40,478 bases of DNA from Christensenella intestinihominis (lineage in GTDB: Bacteria > Bacillota > Clostridia > Christensenellales > Christensenellaceae). The notes beneath the pieces are model-generated. The model had not been told where the DNA came from, did not search any database, and saw only the letters and a list, made by a program, of their open reading frames with translations. Location: NCBI RefSeq assembly GCF_001678845.1, contig NZ_MAIQ01000012.1, positions 10,867-51,344 on the forward strand, given 5' to 3'. Position 1 is the first letter of the stretch; each line of letters begins with the position of its first letter. Positions 15,701 to 23,337 of the stretch are shown here, piece after piece. The translations under genes and the position numbers were made by a program.

Positions 15701-16586
15701 CACTGATGACCATATCCCCATTGACCGTAACCGTCGCCGTATTGCTGCCGGAATCCACGGTGCCTGCCGCGCCCTGCGCCGGTGCGGTCCCGTCCGTCGT
15801 GTAGAGGATTTTTTCTGCATCCGCCGCCGCGCGGAGTGTGACCTGCGTGCCAGCCGGAACCGTGCCCGGCGCGGGATCGGCCGTCACCATGCCGCTCTTT
15901 TGCACGGTATAGGCCGCCGTCGTGGGTTCGCTGCCCTTAAGCCCCGGCTTCCGCGCGCTTGCCAGAATCCTGCTGTCCCCCGTCAGCGCCAGCCCGCCCG
16001 TCGGATCATACGGCAAAGCGCTCGCAAGTCTCGGCGAGGTGCCGTCCAGCGTATAATAGATTTCAGCCCCCGGCGTTTCGCTTGAAAGCCCGATCAGCGT
16101 TCCCGCCGGATATTCTCCCTCCGCGGTATCAAAAGCTACGGGTTTGCAGGCTGCCGGGAGGAAACGCGCATTACCGGCCGCAACCGGGTCATACTCGTCG
16201 CCCGCCGCCATATCGATAAACGCTACCCCTACACCATCCAGTTCTTCCCGCGAAAGCACTCCGTCCGCCACCGCCTGTGCAATTGCTTCCCGCAGCGATA
16301 CCGGCCCCGTATACAGGATGCGTTCCGTAGCTCTCGCTTCCTTGTTTTTCAAAGTAAACGTCAGTATATAATAAATCGGTTCCCCGCCCGCCGGCGCAAT
16401 ATCGGCGATTTCGACCGTCGTATCCTCGCCTGCCGCATAAAGGTCCCCCTCTTCCGGCGGATCGCAATTTTTAAACACAAGCGAAAGCTCTGCGGGGCCT
16501 TCCTGCGCAAAAGCGAACGACGCGCAGGAAAATACCGCGGCCGCCGCCAAAATCACTGCCAAAAATATACAAACTGTTCTTTTCAT
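12786..16586 (-). CDS. Giant surface cysteine protease with a circularly permuted papain-like domain
   Basis: 1266 residues, in order: signal peptide (1-27); an unassigned domain; two chitobiase-C-terminal-like domains (about 140-312, each with YTxDGTxP); a PPC-like domain (about 318-430). Next comes the His/Asn half of a C1 peptidase of the lectin-like-domain group (about 436-650, LDLSEYNM, LARWSGPV, GGGHAISLVGWDD with H579, AKNNYG with N616) and its lectin-like region to about 812. A 60-residue linker leads to the Gln/Cys half (about 873-919, LPEKFDLRD, PVKNQG with Q891, PSCWTFAAM with C897). Then a BIG2-like domain, a C-terminal module (1026-1203) shared with the other giant surface protein, and a tail PRTGD, membrane helix, RRKGRK. 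In relatives the Cys half comes first. All four catalytic residues are present in one frame. Anchoring by sortase is possible; the substrate is unknown. Confidence 0.9.
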   Translation of the reverse strand: MKRTVCIFLAVILAAAAVFSCASFAFAQEGPAELSLVFKNCDPPEEGDLYAAGEDTTVEIADIAPAGGEPIYYILTFTLKNKEARATERILYTGPVSLREAIAQAVADGVLSREELDGVGVAFIDMAAGDEYDPVAAGNARFLPAACKPVAFDTAEGEYPAGTLIGLSSETPGAEIYYTLDGTSPRLASALPYDPTGGLALTGDSRILASARKPGLKGSEPTTAAYTVQKSGMVTADPAPGTVPAGTQVTLRAAADAEKILYTTDGTAPAQGAAGTVDSGSNTATVTVNGDMVISARTYQEGVAPGDVQRFSYTVGGVGDAYEPNDSRTAATDVSFPSKIRATIHSAADVDYYKFHYNYATPAELLLFQPDGDGAAYSLTLLGSDGTEVAQSALSGDQRITAGLGEGDYYAVVQSPDGRFSAGEYTLSISKQAVEGLDLSEYNMLNAMLNADSSEECYTPDEGRGGVLSGGDIYMALAYLARWSGPVMEADDPYMLDEYGGDVSEFAYHELPARYHLRQAILLPDREKTAEDTLHYKNAIYTYGAIYCGIRHQEGEGGYYDETGSYYCKPDAGMPGGGHAISLVGWDDTVPAEKFTVMVDGNSYTPAGDGAFIAKNNYGTEKGQNGFFYISYYSADLSSNPAAAIFVDDPANDYDNIYQYDPLGYTNLYEPSQYSRGKVLYTKNVFTAAGGQVIKAVSFYSMHEDQDYDVYIETGGETRHAASGTHKYKGYYTVGLGEGIPVAAGEEFGVTVRLQNRDGSDVVAAVEMPIAGRSDRARAQAGQSFTSADGRDWTDISREYSANNCIKAFTDGAGGGTDDSSQGNAGRAFSTAQLEGTDGFSSPAAVPDSASDSGQNKTSILPQGRTAAPVTSLPEKFDLRDIGAVTPVKNQGWIPSCWTFAAMSSAESILLRQNNIAEQMGVESVGIDSADSLRLEIGKTADFSAAALVTPDREEFSGIEWSYAGDLDSIDIKTETGRSGERAVLFTAKATGTVTVTARSTADDTKSVSKTVTILQEAQIPGAEGKEIVSLPLMENGLDTEKIKEALSGLGAQQALLVPVKEGTTVPKEIFEQIKGQDKTVIFAVVDGAGNVLARFVFHGMDIAEGMDVSLAFSNTPGEAAKEAAVFPQGTKLLFLNFGHSGALPGKATVSVLAVPPFGTGTETHLYYFNGTGYDYISSQDVDSAGYAAFTLEHCSEYVLADRKQAESAGPGPAGSGDAAGPENEPQSGPRTGDTKDMTPWIVLAVAAAAAIAAGAVLFVRRKGRK

Positions 16587-16647
16587 TTAACCCGCCTTGC
16601 CTCCATGCCTGCATCCGTGGCACACGCCATCAATTTTCATATCAAAT

Positions 16648-16656
16648 ATTATACCA
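16648..16656 (-). promoter_or_regulatory. Extended -10 promoter of the permuted protease gene
   Basis: TGGTATAAT is present on the minus strand. The -35 position holds only a poor match. The gene start is about 55 bases downstream and no riboswitch-like leader is seen. Confidence 0.55.
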
Positions 16657-16684
16657 TGATCGCGGCGCGTCCGCATCATACGGG

Positions 16685-16720
16685 TAAATAAAAATAAGGC
16701 CGTGCCCCGCGGCACAGCCC
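16685..16720 (-). terminator. Intrinsic terminator of the cobalamin transporter operon
   Basis: Stem GTGCC/GGCAC with an outer GGC/GCC pair after one mismatch, followed on the minus strand by TTATTTTTATTT. It lies directly after the btuD stop. Confidence 0.75.
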
Positions 16721-16738
16721 GTTCCTTTTTCTTTTTCG

Positions 16739-17509
16739 CTATTGCATTTCCGGGAGGATATAGGTGGAACCGTCTTCCGCCCGTATCATGCAGATTTTCG
16801 TGTCATACACCGCCTCGAGGATATCCTTTTTCAGGATGTTTTCCGTAAGCCCATATTTCACGATTCGTCCTTTTTCCATCAGCACAATCTGGTCGCAGTA
16901 ATGGCTTGCAAGGTTCAAATCATGCAGGACGCACACGCACAACAGCCCGCTTCCCGCGACTAAATCCCGCACCAGGGAAAGGATGCCCACCTGATGCTTA
17001 ATGTCGAGGTTTGATACCGGTTCGTCAAGCAGCAGGATGCTCGATTGCTGGACGAGGGCGCGCGCGATAATCATCCGCTGCCATTCCCCGCCCGAAAGCC
17101 CGATTACCGTCCTGTTTTCAAGGGAAGCAATTCCCGTTTTTTCAAGCGCTTCCCGGGCAAGGCGGATGTCCCCGGGGCTGTCGCCTTCAAAGGTTCTTTT
17201 GTGCGGATTGCGTCCCATCAAAACCGTTTCCAGCACCGTAAAGTCGTATTCCAGGGCATAGTTCTGCGGAACAAGCGCCATTTTTTTAGCCAGCGCCTTC
17301 ACCCCGATTTTCCGCACATCCGCGCCGTCGATTTCCACGCTTCCGCTTTCCGGCTTCAAATATCCGGAAACCGTACGCAAAAGCGTCGTCTTGCCAGCGC
17401 CGTTCGGGCCGATGACCCCAACCATTCCCGAAGCAAGGTCGAGCGAGATATCGTGCAGGATCGGCGTATCGTTGATCGAGCAGTTCAAATTTCGGATTAA
17501 AATTCCCAT
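16739..17509 (-). CDS. btuD: Cobalamin ABC transporter ATP-binding protein
   Basis: 256 residues with Walker A (GPNGAGKTT), Q-loop (LVPQNYAL), signature (LSGGEWQRMIIARAL), Walker B (ILLLDEPVSNLD) and H-loop (LHDLN). It belongs to the FecE/BtuD/FhuC importer family. The ATG at 17509 overlaps the permease stop by one base (TGATG), and a G-rich ribosome site precedes it; the open frame extends further upstream only as an overlap with the permease. Cobalamin as substrate follows from the riboswitch upstream of the operon; siderophore import is the family alternative. Confidence 0.92.
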   Translation of the reverse strand: MGILIRNLNCSINDTPILHDISLDLASGMVGVIGPNGAGKTTLLRTVSGYLKPESGSVEIDGADVRKIGVKALAKKMALVPQNYALEYDFTVLETVLMGRNPHKRTFEGDSPGDIRLAREALEKTGIASLENRTVIGLSGGEWQRMIIARALVQQSSILLLDEPVSNLDIKHQVGILSLVRDLVAGSGLLCVCVLHDLNLASHYCDQIVLMEKGRIVKYGLTENILKKDILEAVYDTKICMIRAEDGSTYILPEMQ

Positions 17510-18519
17510 CAGGCCGCCCCCTTCCTTCCGCGCCGCAGCAGGAAAATAAAGAAGGGCACGCCGAGGATAGAGGTCACGATTCCCACAGGCATTTCCTGCC
17601 CGTTTAAAACGGTACGGGCAATCACGTCGCAGAAAAGCAGGTACATTCCCCCGCCCACAAAGCACAGCGGCAGGAGTTTTTTATTGTCCGGCCCGGCAAC
17701 CATGCGCAGCAAATGCGGCACCATCAGCCCCACAAAGCCAATGATCCCGCTGACCGACACCGCCACCGCGGAGAGCAGGGAGGTCAAAATCAGCATATTC
17801 CGGCGCGTCTTATGCGTATCGACGCCAAGGCTCTGCGATACCTCGTCCCCGTTCAACATAATATTGAGCGGTGTTGCATAGAACATCAGCAGCGTTGCGC
17901 ATATGATAATCGCCGGAAGGGCAATCCATATTTTATCCCATGTCATGTTCGCAAGGCTGCCCATGTTCCACATGACCACATTTTCCATCTTATCGCGGTT
18001 CAGCAGCATAATCAGGTAGATGATTGCCGAAAACATAGCGCTCATGGAAAAGCCGGAGAGCAGGAGCGAAAAGGTCGATACCTTGCCGCGTATACGCGAA
18101 ATATTATATACCACAAAGACCGCGGCAAGCGCCCCCACAAAGCTGAATACCGCAATGGTTCCCGCCCCGAGCAGGGTCATGCCCGACATAAACGTCATGG
18201 CAACGGTCGCCCCGAGGGCCGCGCCCGACGAAATTCCAAGGACAAAGGAGTCTGCCATCGGGTTTTTGAACACCCCCTGCAGGCAGCAGCCCGAAACCGC
18301 AAGCGCCGCCCCCACGAGGAACGCGCCGATCGCCCGGGGCAGGCGGATGTTCAGGAAAATATTATAGATCGTGTTGGAAGCCGTCCCGTCCAGTATTTTT
18401 GCAAATTCCGCGACCGAAAAACCGGAACTCCCCACAAAAAAAGCGCACACAAAGGCGGCAACGCCGCCTAAGATGAGCGCCAGTAAAAGCGTATGGAATT
18501 GAACAGGCCCTTTTTTCAT
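17509..18519 (-). CDS. btuC: Cobalamin ABC transporter permease, FecCD family
   Basis: 336 residues with about ten membrane helices. GFVGLMVPHLLRM and the preceding LPRAIGAFLVGAALAVSGC are typical FecCD/BtuC motifs, the first contacting the ATPase. AAGGAGG lies a few bases before the ATG. It sits between btuF (15 bases upstream) and btuD (overlapping), forming the usual binding protein, permease, ATPase order. Confidence 0.93.
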   Translation of the reverse strand: MKKGPVQFHTLLLALILGGVAAFVCAFFVGSSGFSVAEFAKILDGTASNTIYNIFLNIRLPRAIGAFLVGAALAVSGCCLQGVFKNPMADSFVLGISSGAALGATVAMTFMSGMTLLGAGTIAVFSFVGALAAVFVVYNISRIRGKVSTFSLLLSGFSMSAMFSAIIYLIMLLNRDKMENVVMWNMGSLANMTWDKIWIALPAIIICATLLMFYATPLNIMLNGDEVSQSLGVDTHKTRRNMLILTSLLSAVAVSVSGIIGFVGLMVPHLLRMVAGPDNKKLLPLCFVGGGMYLLFCDVIARTVLNGQEMPVGIVTSILGVPFFIFLLRRGRKGAA

Positions 18520-18534
18520 AGGCCCTCCTTGCCG

Positions 18535-19509
18535 CTATTTATTGAGGATTTCGCTGATTTGCGTAATTGCTTCCGCAATGCGGGGGCCGGGCCGCGTGAA
18601 TACGTTTGCGTCCACTTCATATACGTTCCCGTTTTTCACAGCGTCAAGGTCCTGATAGCCCTGCGCGTCAGCAAGGCCTTCCGCCGTGTTGCCCATGCTG
18701 GTATCCAGCAGGATGATGTCCGGGTTCGCGAGCACCAGGTCTTCAACCGGGTATTCAACCCAGGAATATTCCGCATTTTCCGTGACGCATTTTCCGCCCG
18801 CAAGTTCGATCATTGTATTCATGAAGCTGCCGGGGCCGCTGGTCCAGTTCCCGTTATCCCCATAGCTCATAACGTAATAAACGGTCTTTTCCCCTTCCGG
18901 TTTATTCGCCTCTGCCGCGCTGACCGCCGCATCGATTTCGCCGACTACCGCCTCTGCTTCATCCTGCGCACCCAATACCTCGCCGACAAGCCGGATGGCC
19001 TTGGAAATATCGTCAAAGGTGGTCGCTTCCACACTCACAACCGTAATTCCAAGATTTTTCAGCTGGTCGATCGCTTCCTGCTGCAACCCGTTTCCCGCAA
19101 ATACAACATCCGGTTCAAGGGCCGCAACCTTCTCCACATCCGGGCCGTTGAAATCCCCGACCACTTCGATCGATTTCGTAATCTCCGGGTAATCGGAGCT
19201 TGCGTCGATGCCTACAAGCTGCTTTGACGCGCCGAGGGCGCACACGATTTCCGTGCCCGCAGGGGTAAGGGAAACAATTTTATCCGTCTTCCCCACCGTG
19301 ACCTCGCTGCCGAGCATATCGGTTACGGTAACGCCGCCGACCGCGGAAGACGCTTCCGCCGATTCCGTTGCTTCGGCAGAAACGCTCGCTGAAGGCGCCA
19401 CTGCCTGGGCCGCGGAGCTTGTTTCCGCAGGCGCGGGTTGTGCGCAGCCCGCAAATACCGCGATACATAGTACGATGCATGCAAATAATGCAATTCTTTT
19501 CCTGTTCAT
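18535..19509 (-). CDS. btuF: Cobalamin-binding lipoprotein
   Basis: 324 residues. The lipoprotein signal ends in VFAGC with C22 as the lipidated cysteine. A low-complexity Ala/Ser/Glu linker follows to about residue 58. Then comes a periplasmic-binding-protein fold of the BtuF/FecB type, with KIVSLTPAGTEIVCALG at its start and a GPRIAEAITQI segment near the end. It captures substrate outside the membrane and passes it to the BtuCD importer. AAGGAG is 8 bases before the ATG. It is the first gene after the cobalamin riboswitch, which supports B12 or a related corrinoid as ligand. Confidence 0.92.
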   Translation of the reverse strand: MNRKRIALFACIVLCIAVFAGCAQPAPAETSSAAQAVAPSASVSAEATESAEASSAVGGVTVTDMLGSEVTVGKTDKIVSLTPAGTEIVCALGASKQLVGIDASSDYPEITKSIEVVGDFNGPDVEKVAALEPDVVFAGNGLQQEAIDQLKNLGITVVSVEATTFDDISKAIRLVGEVLGAQDEAEAVVGEIDAAVSAAEANKPEGEKTVYYVMSYGDNGNWTSGPGSFMNTMIELAGGKCVTENAEYSWVEYPVEDLVLANPDIILLDTSMGNTAEGLADAQGYQDLDAVKNGNVYEVDANVFTRPGPRIAEAITQISEILNK

Positions 19510-19564
19510 TTAAAAAACTCCTTTTTATAATCCGGTCCGCAGGGGCGGGGCCGGTTATTTACAT

Positions 19565-19640
19565 ATAAAAAACACCTTTTCGGCATATGCAAAAAAGGCG
19601 TTAAGCACTTTTTTCCTTCCCGCCGAAGAAAAAAACGTCC
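19565..19640 (-). promoter_or_regulatory. Probable expression platform of the B12 riboswitch
   Basis: Between the aptamer and btuF the minus strand can form a TTCGGC/GCCGAA stem followed by AAGGTGTTTTTT, and an inner AAAAAAG/CTTTTTT stem. Both are T-tract hairpins that could terminate when B12 is bound. The exact switching pair is not certain. Confidence 0.45.
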
Positions 19641-19645
19641 CCAAT

Positions 19646-19836
19646 CCGGCAGGTTTTCCGACTTGACTTCATCACATCCTGCGTACCTTCCCGGCTTTCG
19701 CCAGTGGCCTTTTGCGGTTTCCCGCAAGCTTCCGGACGGTTTCCCGTCCGGCGCAGGCGCTCCGTCACACGGCAGCGGTGGGCTGTAGCGGCATACGCTT
19801 TCCCTTTTACCCGGTTTCCCGGCACCAGATTGGTTC
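19646..19836 (-). ncRNA. Cobalamin (B12) riboswitch
   Basis: The minus strand carries the 18-base B12 box at 19647-19664 (AAGTCGGAAAACCTGCCG), which matches the consensus at nearly all positions. It also has GCCACTGGCGAAAGCC with the GGGAAGGT that follows, and GGTGCCGGGAAACCGGG at the 5' end. The order and spacing are those of the class I cobalamin aptamer. It lies between a promoter and btuF and should lower expression of btuFCD when cobalamin is abundant. Confidence 0.93.
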
Positions 19837-19855
19837 AATTTCAATTACAAATATT

Positions 19856-19884
19856 AATATATCACAAGACGCTCCATAACACAA
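19856..19884 (-). promoter_or_regulatory. Promoter of the B12 riboswitch and btuFCD
   Basis: TTGTGT (19879-19884) and TATATT (19856-19861) on the minus strand are 17 bases apart. The start near 19849 is a few bases before the aptamer. Confidence 0.6.
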
Positions 19885-19956
19885 TGAAGTTTATTTTGCC
19901 TGGCTGCATTCCCGGTTTGTATACACCCATATATCAAATATTTCCCGCAAACAGCT

Positions 19957-19994
19957 ATTGCATAATTATTCATTTCAATGTATAATTATTAATA
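19957..19994 (+). promoter_or_regulatory. Tandem ARG boxes (arginine repressor operators)
   Basis: ATTGCATAATTATTCATT (19957-19974) matches all positions of the ArgR consensus WNTGNATWWWWATNCANW. AATGTATAATTATTAATA (19977-19994) matches all but one. The boxes are 2 bases apart and cover the -35 and -10 of the argC promoter, so ArgR with arginine should block polymerase directly. Confidence 0.85.
19958..19986 (+). promoter_or_regulatory. Promoter of the arg operon
   Basis: TTGCAT (19958-19963) and a perfect TATAAT (19981-19986) are 17 bases apart. The start near 19993 gives a leader of about 60 bases before argC. Both boxes lie within the ARG boxes. Confidence 0.85.
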
Positions 19995-20054
19995 TTAATT
20001 GAAGTTTGGAGCGTTTCGCGGCGCCCCTGCATAAAAAAGGAGCTGTTTAAAACC

Positions 20055-21089
20055 ATGGTAAATGTCAGTGTAATCGGCGCAACGGGCTATGTCGGCGCGG
20101 AGCTTTTACGCCTCCTCGCGGCCCATCCCTGCGTACAGATCAATAAGGCCGTATCAAAAAGCTTCGCCGGGAAAAAGCTTCACGATATCTATGCAAATTT
20201 CCTGCCGGAAAAAGAGCTGGAGCTCCAGGATATGGACGGCAAATTCGGCGCGGACGATTTCGTGTTTTTATGCCTTCCCCACGGGCAATCCCTGGCGGCG
20301 GCGCCTTCTTTGCTGAAAAAGGGGCATAAGGTGATCGACCTTTCCGGCGATTTCCGTTACGAAAATACGGATATTTATGAAAAATGGTATGGAATTACCC
20401 ATTCCGCAAAAAAGGAAAACAGCGAGGCTGTCTACGGCCTCCCCGAATTTTTCAGCGAGCAGGTGAAGAAAACGAACTTTACCTCGAACCCGGGATGTTA
20501 CACCACAACCAGCATCCTCGCGCTGGCCCCGCTTTTAAGGGAGGGCCTTATCAGCGAAAAGGGAATTGTGATTGATGCGAAATCCGGCGTTACCGGTGCG
20601 GGCAGGAAAGAAAAACTCGCATTTTCCTACTGTGAAACCGCCGATAATTTCAAGGCATATTCCGTGCCCATGCACAGGCATACCTCGGAGATTGAGGAAC
20701 AGCTTACCAGACTATCCGGCAAAGACGTCTGCCTGCTCTTTACGCCGCACCTGCTGCCCGTAAAGCGCGGAATCCTCGCAACGATCTACGCGGACCTTGC
20801 GGAAGGCGTTACGCCCGAAGCGGTTGCCGCAGCATACGAAAAATATTATGCAAATACCCCGTTTACGCACATACTGCCCCACGGTAAGCTTCCGGAGCTG
20901 AAGTACGTGGTGGGCTCCAACAATTGCATGATTGGGTTCGAGGTCTCGCCGCGGACAGGAAAAATTATCCTTGTTTCGTGCACCGATAACCTCATCAAAG
21001 GGGCGGCAGGCCAGGCGGTGCAGAACTTCAACCTGATGAACGGCTTTGACGAGACGCTGGGCCTGCCCCGCACCGCATGGTATCTGTAG
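20055..21089 (+). CDS. argC: N-acetyl-gamma-glutamyl-phosphate reductase
   Basis: 344 residues. It reduces N-acetylglutamyl phosphate to the semialdehyde with NADPH, the third step of arginine synthesis. The nucleotide loop GATGYVGAELLRLL is at the N-terminus, the catalytic cysteine is in SNPGCYTT, and the MHRHTSEIE segment is typical. Length is normal for the family. AAAGGAG lies 12 bases before the ATG, a somewhat long spacing. It is the first gene of the ArgR-controlled run. Confidence 0.97.
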   Translation: MVNVSVIGATGYVGAELLRLLAAHPCVQINKAVSKSFAGKKLHDIYANFLPEKELELQDMDGKFGADDFVFLCLPHGQSLAAAPSLLKKGHKVIDLSGDFRYENTDIYEKWYGITHSAKKENSEAVYGLPEFFSEQVKKTNFTSNPGCYTTTSILALAPLLREGLISEKGIVIDAKSGVTGAGRKEKLAFSYCETADNFKAYSVPMHRHTSEIEEQLTRLSGKDVCLLFTPHLLPVKRGILATIYADLAEGVTPEAVAAAYEKYYANTPFTHILPHGKLPELKYVVGSNNCMIGFEVSPRTGKIILVSCTDNLIKGAAGQAVQNFNLMNGFDETLGLPRTAWYL

Positions 21090-21207
21090 TGAAGAAGGAA
21101 CGATAAGCTTGCATCGGTTTTGCCGGTCATCATAGGCCGTATACCGGAGGCATACTCGCTGCCCGTTGCATATTATCTGTTATCTATTAATTTAAAAGGT
21201 GGAAATT

Positions 21208-22086
21208 ATGGAAGATCAAAAAATGGAACAATACCTGGAACGCGCACATATGCTGGTGGAGGCGCTGCCTTATATCCAGCGCCTGTTCGGTAAGACCATC
21301 GTTATCAAATACGGCGGGGCCGCCATGATGCATGACGACCTCACGCAGAAAATCATGGAGGATATCACCCTCCTGAAGTTCGTCGGGATGAACCCGATTC
21401 TGGTGCACGGCGGCGGCCCCGATATCAACCATATGCTCGATTCCCTCGATATCAAGCCGAATTTTGTGGACGGGCTGCGCGTGACCGACGACGCCACTAT
21501 GGAAGTCGTGCAGATGGTGCTCACCGGGAAAATCAACAAGGAAATTGTCGCCAAGCTGAACGGCATGGGCGCGTCGGCAATCGGCCTGTGCGGCATCGAC
21601 GGAAACATTATCAAGGCAGTCAAAGCCCCGCCGAAAAACGGTGTGGACCTTGGCAATGTCGGGCAGATTACGTCCATCAATACGACGCTCCTCAACACCC
21701 TCGCGCACGACCAGTATATCCCGGTCATCGCCCCTGTCGGCACGGGCGACCACGGGGAAAGTTATAATATCAACGCGGACACGGTCGCAGGCGCAATCGC
21801 GACGGCCCTCAAGGCGGAAAAGCTGATTTTCCTGACCGATACGGACGGCATCCGCACAAAGGAAGATGATCCCGAATCCCTCTTGTATGTAGCTTCCAAA
21901 ACGGATATACTAAATATGATTGACGAGGGCAAGATTACGGGCGGAATGCTTCCCAAGGTGCAAAGCTGCCTTTCCGCAATCGAGAAGGGCGTTGGGCGGA
22001 CCCATATTTTAAACGGCACGATTCCGCACCCGATCATCCTTGAAATCTTTACGGATTCCGGTATCGGAACGATGGTAACCGGCTAA
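21208..22086 (+). CDS. argB: Acetylglutamate kinase
   Basis: 292 residues. It phosphorylates N-acetylglutamate with ATP, the second step of arginine synthesis. VIKYGGAAM near residue 31 and VHGGGPDI are the glycine-rich loops of the amino-acid-kinase fold, and the C-terminal GGMLPKVQSC segment also fits. The ATG at 21208 has AGGTGG about 6 bases upstream; an in-frame GTG three codons earlier lies inside that site. It is 118 bases after argC. Arginine feedback is common in this family but the N-terminal arm cannot be judged here. Confidence 0.97.
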   Translation: MEDQKMEQYLERAHMLVEALPYIQRLFGKTIVIKYGGAAMMHDDLTQKIMEDITLLKFVGMNPILVHGGGPDINHMLDSLDIKPNFVDGLRVTDDATMEVVQMVLTGKINKEIVAKLNGMGASAIGLCGIDGNIIKAVKAPPKNGVDLGNVGQITSINTTLLNTLAHDQYIPVIAPVGTGDHGESYNINADTVAGAIATALKAEKLIFLTDTDGIRTKEDDPESLLYVASKTDILNMIDEGKITGGMLPKVQSCLSAIEKGVGRTHILNGTIPHPIILEIFTDSGIGTMVTG

Positions 22087-22138
22087 AGCGGCCCCTGGCG
22101 GCTTATTATGGCGGCGCTTATGAAATCGGAGATATAGA

Positions 22139-23332
22139 ATGACTTACAACGAACTGAAAGAACTGGATTCGCAATACCATATGAAAACCTTCGGCACACG
22201 CCTGCCCGCCGTATTTACCGGCGGCAGCGGCGCGGTCCTTACCGATTCCGCGGGGAAAGAATATATCGATTTTCTCGCCGGAATTGCCGTTAATTGCCTC
22301 GGCTATTCGGATGAAGGATTTAAGGCCGCACTCGAGGGCCAGGTCGATACCGGCATCGTCCATATTTGCAATTATTTTTACAACGAGCCCCAGGCGCGGC
22401 TGGCGCGGCTTTTATGTGAAAAAACGGGGTTCGACCGTGTGTTTTTCGGAAACAGCGGCGCGGAAGCAAACGAATGTGCCCTTAAGCTGGCAAAGAAGTA
22501 CGCATACGGCAAGGGAAAGGATTCCGATAAGTTCGTCGCGCTCAAAAAAAGCTTCCACGGACGGACGCTTCTTGCGCTTTCCGCAACCGGGCAGGAAAAA
22601 TTCCACGAGCCCTTCCGTCCCACGGCTTATGATTTTACTTATATTGACGCAAACGACATGGAGGCCGCAAAAGCCGCTGTTACAGCGGATAAATGCGGTG
22701 TAATACTCGAAGTAATACAGGGTGAAAGCGGCGTTCTTCCCCTGCACGGGGAGTTTGTTTCCCTCCTTCGCGCCCTGTGCACAGAGGCGGATGTTCCCCT
22801 CATCATCGACGAGGTGCAAACGGGCATGGGCCGTACGGGCAGGCTGCTTGCGCAGGAGCATTATGGCATCAAGGCAGACGTCGTCACGCTGGCAAAAGCG
22901 CTCGGGAACGGTATCCCCATTGGGGCCTGCCTCGCCTCCGCGCCTTTTGCGGATGCTTTCGGCCCGGGCGATCATGGTTCCACCTTTGGCGGGAACCCCC
23001 TCGCATGTGCGGCAGGGCTTTACGTAACGAACAAAATCGACGATAAAATGCTTTCCCATGTCGAGCGTATGGGCGCGTATTTCAGTCAGCAGCTTGAAGC
23101 CCTGATGCAAAAACATCCGGATACGATCATCGACGTGCGCGGCAAGGGGCTTTTGCTCGGCGCGGAGCTCTCGGGCAAAGCCGATGCGCACGAAATGCAG
23201 CGTGCGCTACTCTCGCAGGGCTTTGTGATCGGGACGGCCGGGGCGAATACGCTTCGTTTTGCGCCGCCCTACATCATCATGCAAAAGCAAATCGATCTTT
23301 TGATCGAAGCGCTCGACCGGCTATTCCAATGA
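22139..23332 (+). CDS. argD: Acetylornithine aminotransferase
   Basis: 397 residues, a class III PLP aminotransferase that makes N-acetylornithine from the semialdehyde and glutamate. FGNSGAEANECALKLA binds cofactor phosphate, IIDEVQTGMGRTG carries the aspartate that contacts the pyridine nitrogen, and TLAKALGNGIPIGA carries the PLP lysine. GGAG lies 8 bases before the ATG. It follows argB by 52 bases and precedes a terminator-like hairpin. Confidence 0.96.
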   Translation: MTYNELKELDSQYHMKTFGTRLPAVFTGGSGAVLTDSAGKEYIDFLAGIAVNCLGYSDEGFKAALEGQVDTGIVHICNYFYNEPQARLARLLCEKTGFDRVFFGNSGAEANECALKLAKKYAYGKGKDSDKFVALKKSFHGRTLLALSATGQEKFHEPFRPTAYDFTYIDANDMEAAKAAVTADKCGVILEVIQGESGVLPLHGEFVSLLRALCTEADVPLIIDEVQTGMGRTGRLLAQEHYGIKADVVTLAKALGNGIPIGACLASAPFADAFGPGDHGSTFGGNPLACAAGLYVTNKIDDKMLSHVERMGAYFSQQLEALMQKHPDTIIDVRGKGLLLGAELSGKADAHEMQRALLSQGFVIGTAGANTLRFAPPYIIMQKQIDLLIEALDRLFQ

Positions 23333-23337
23333 TTGAT

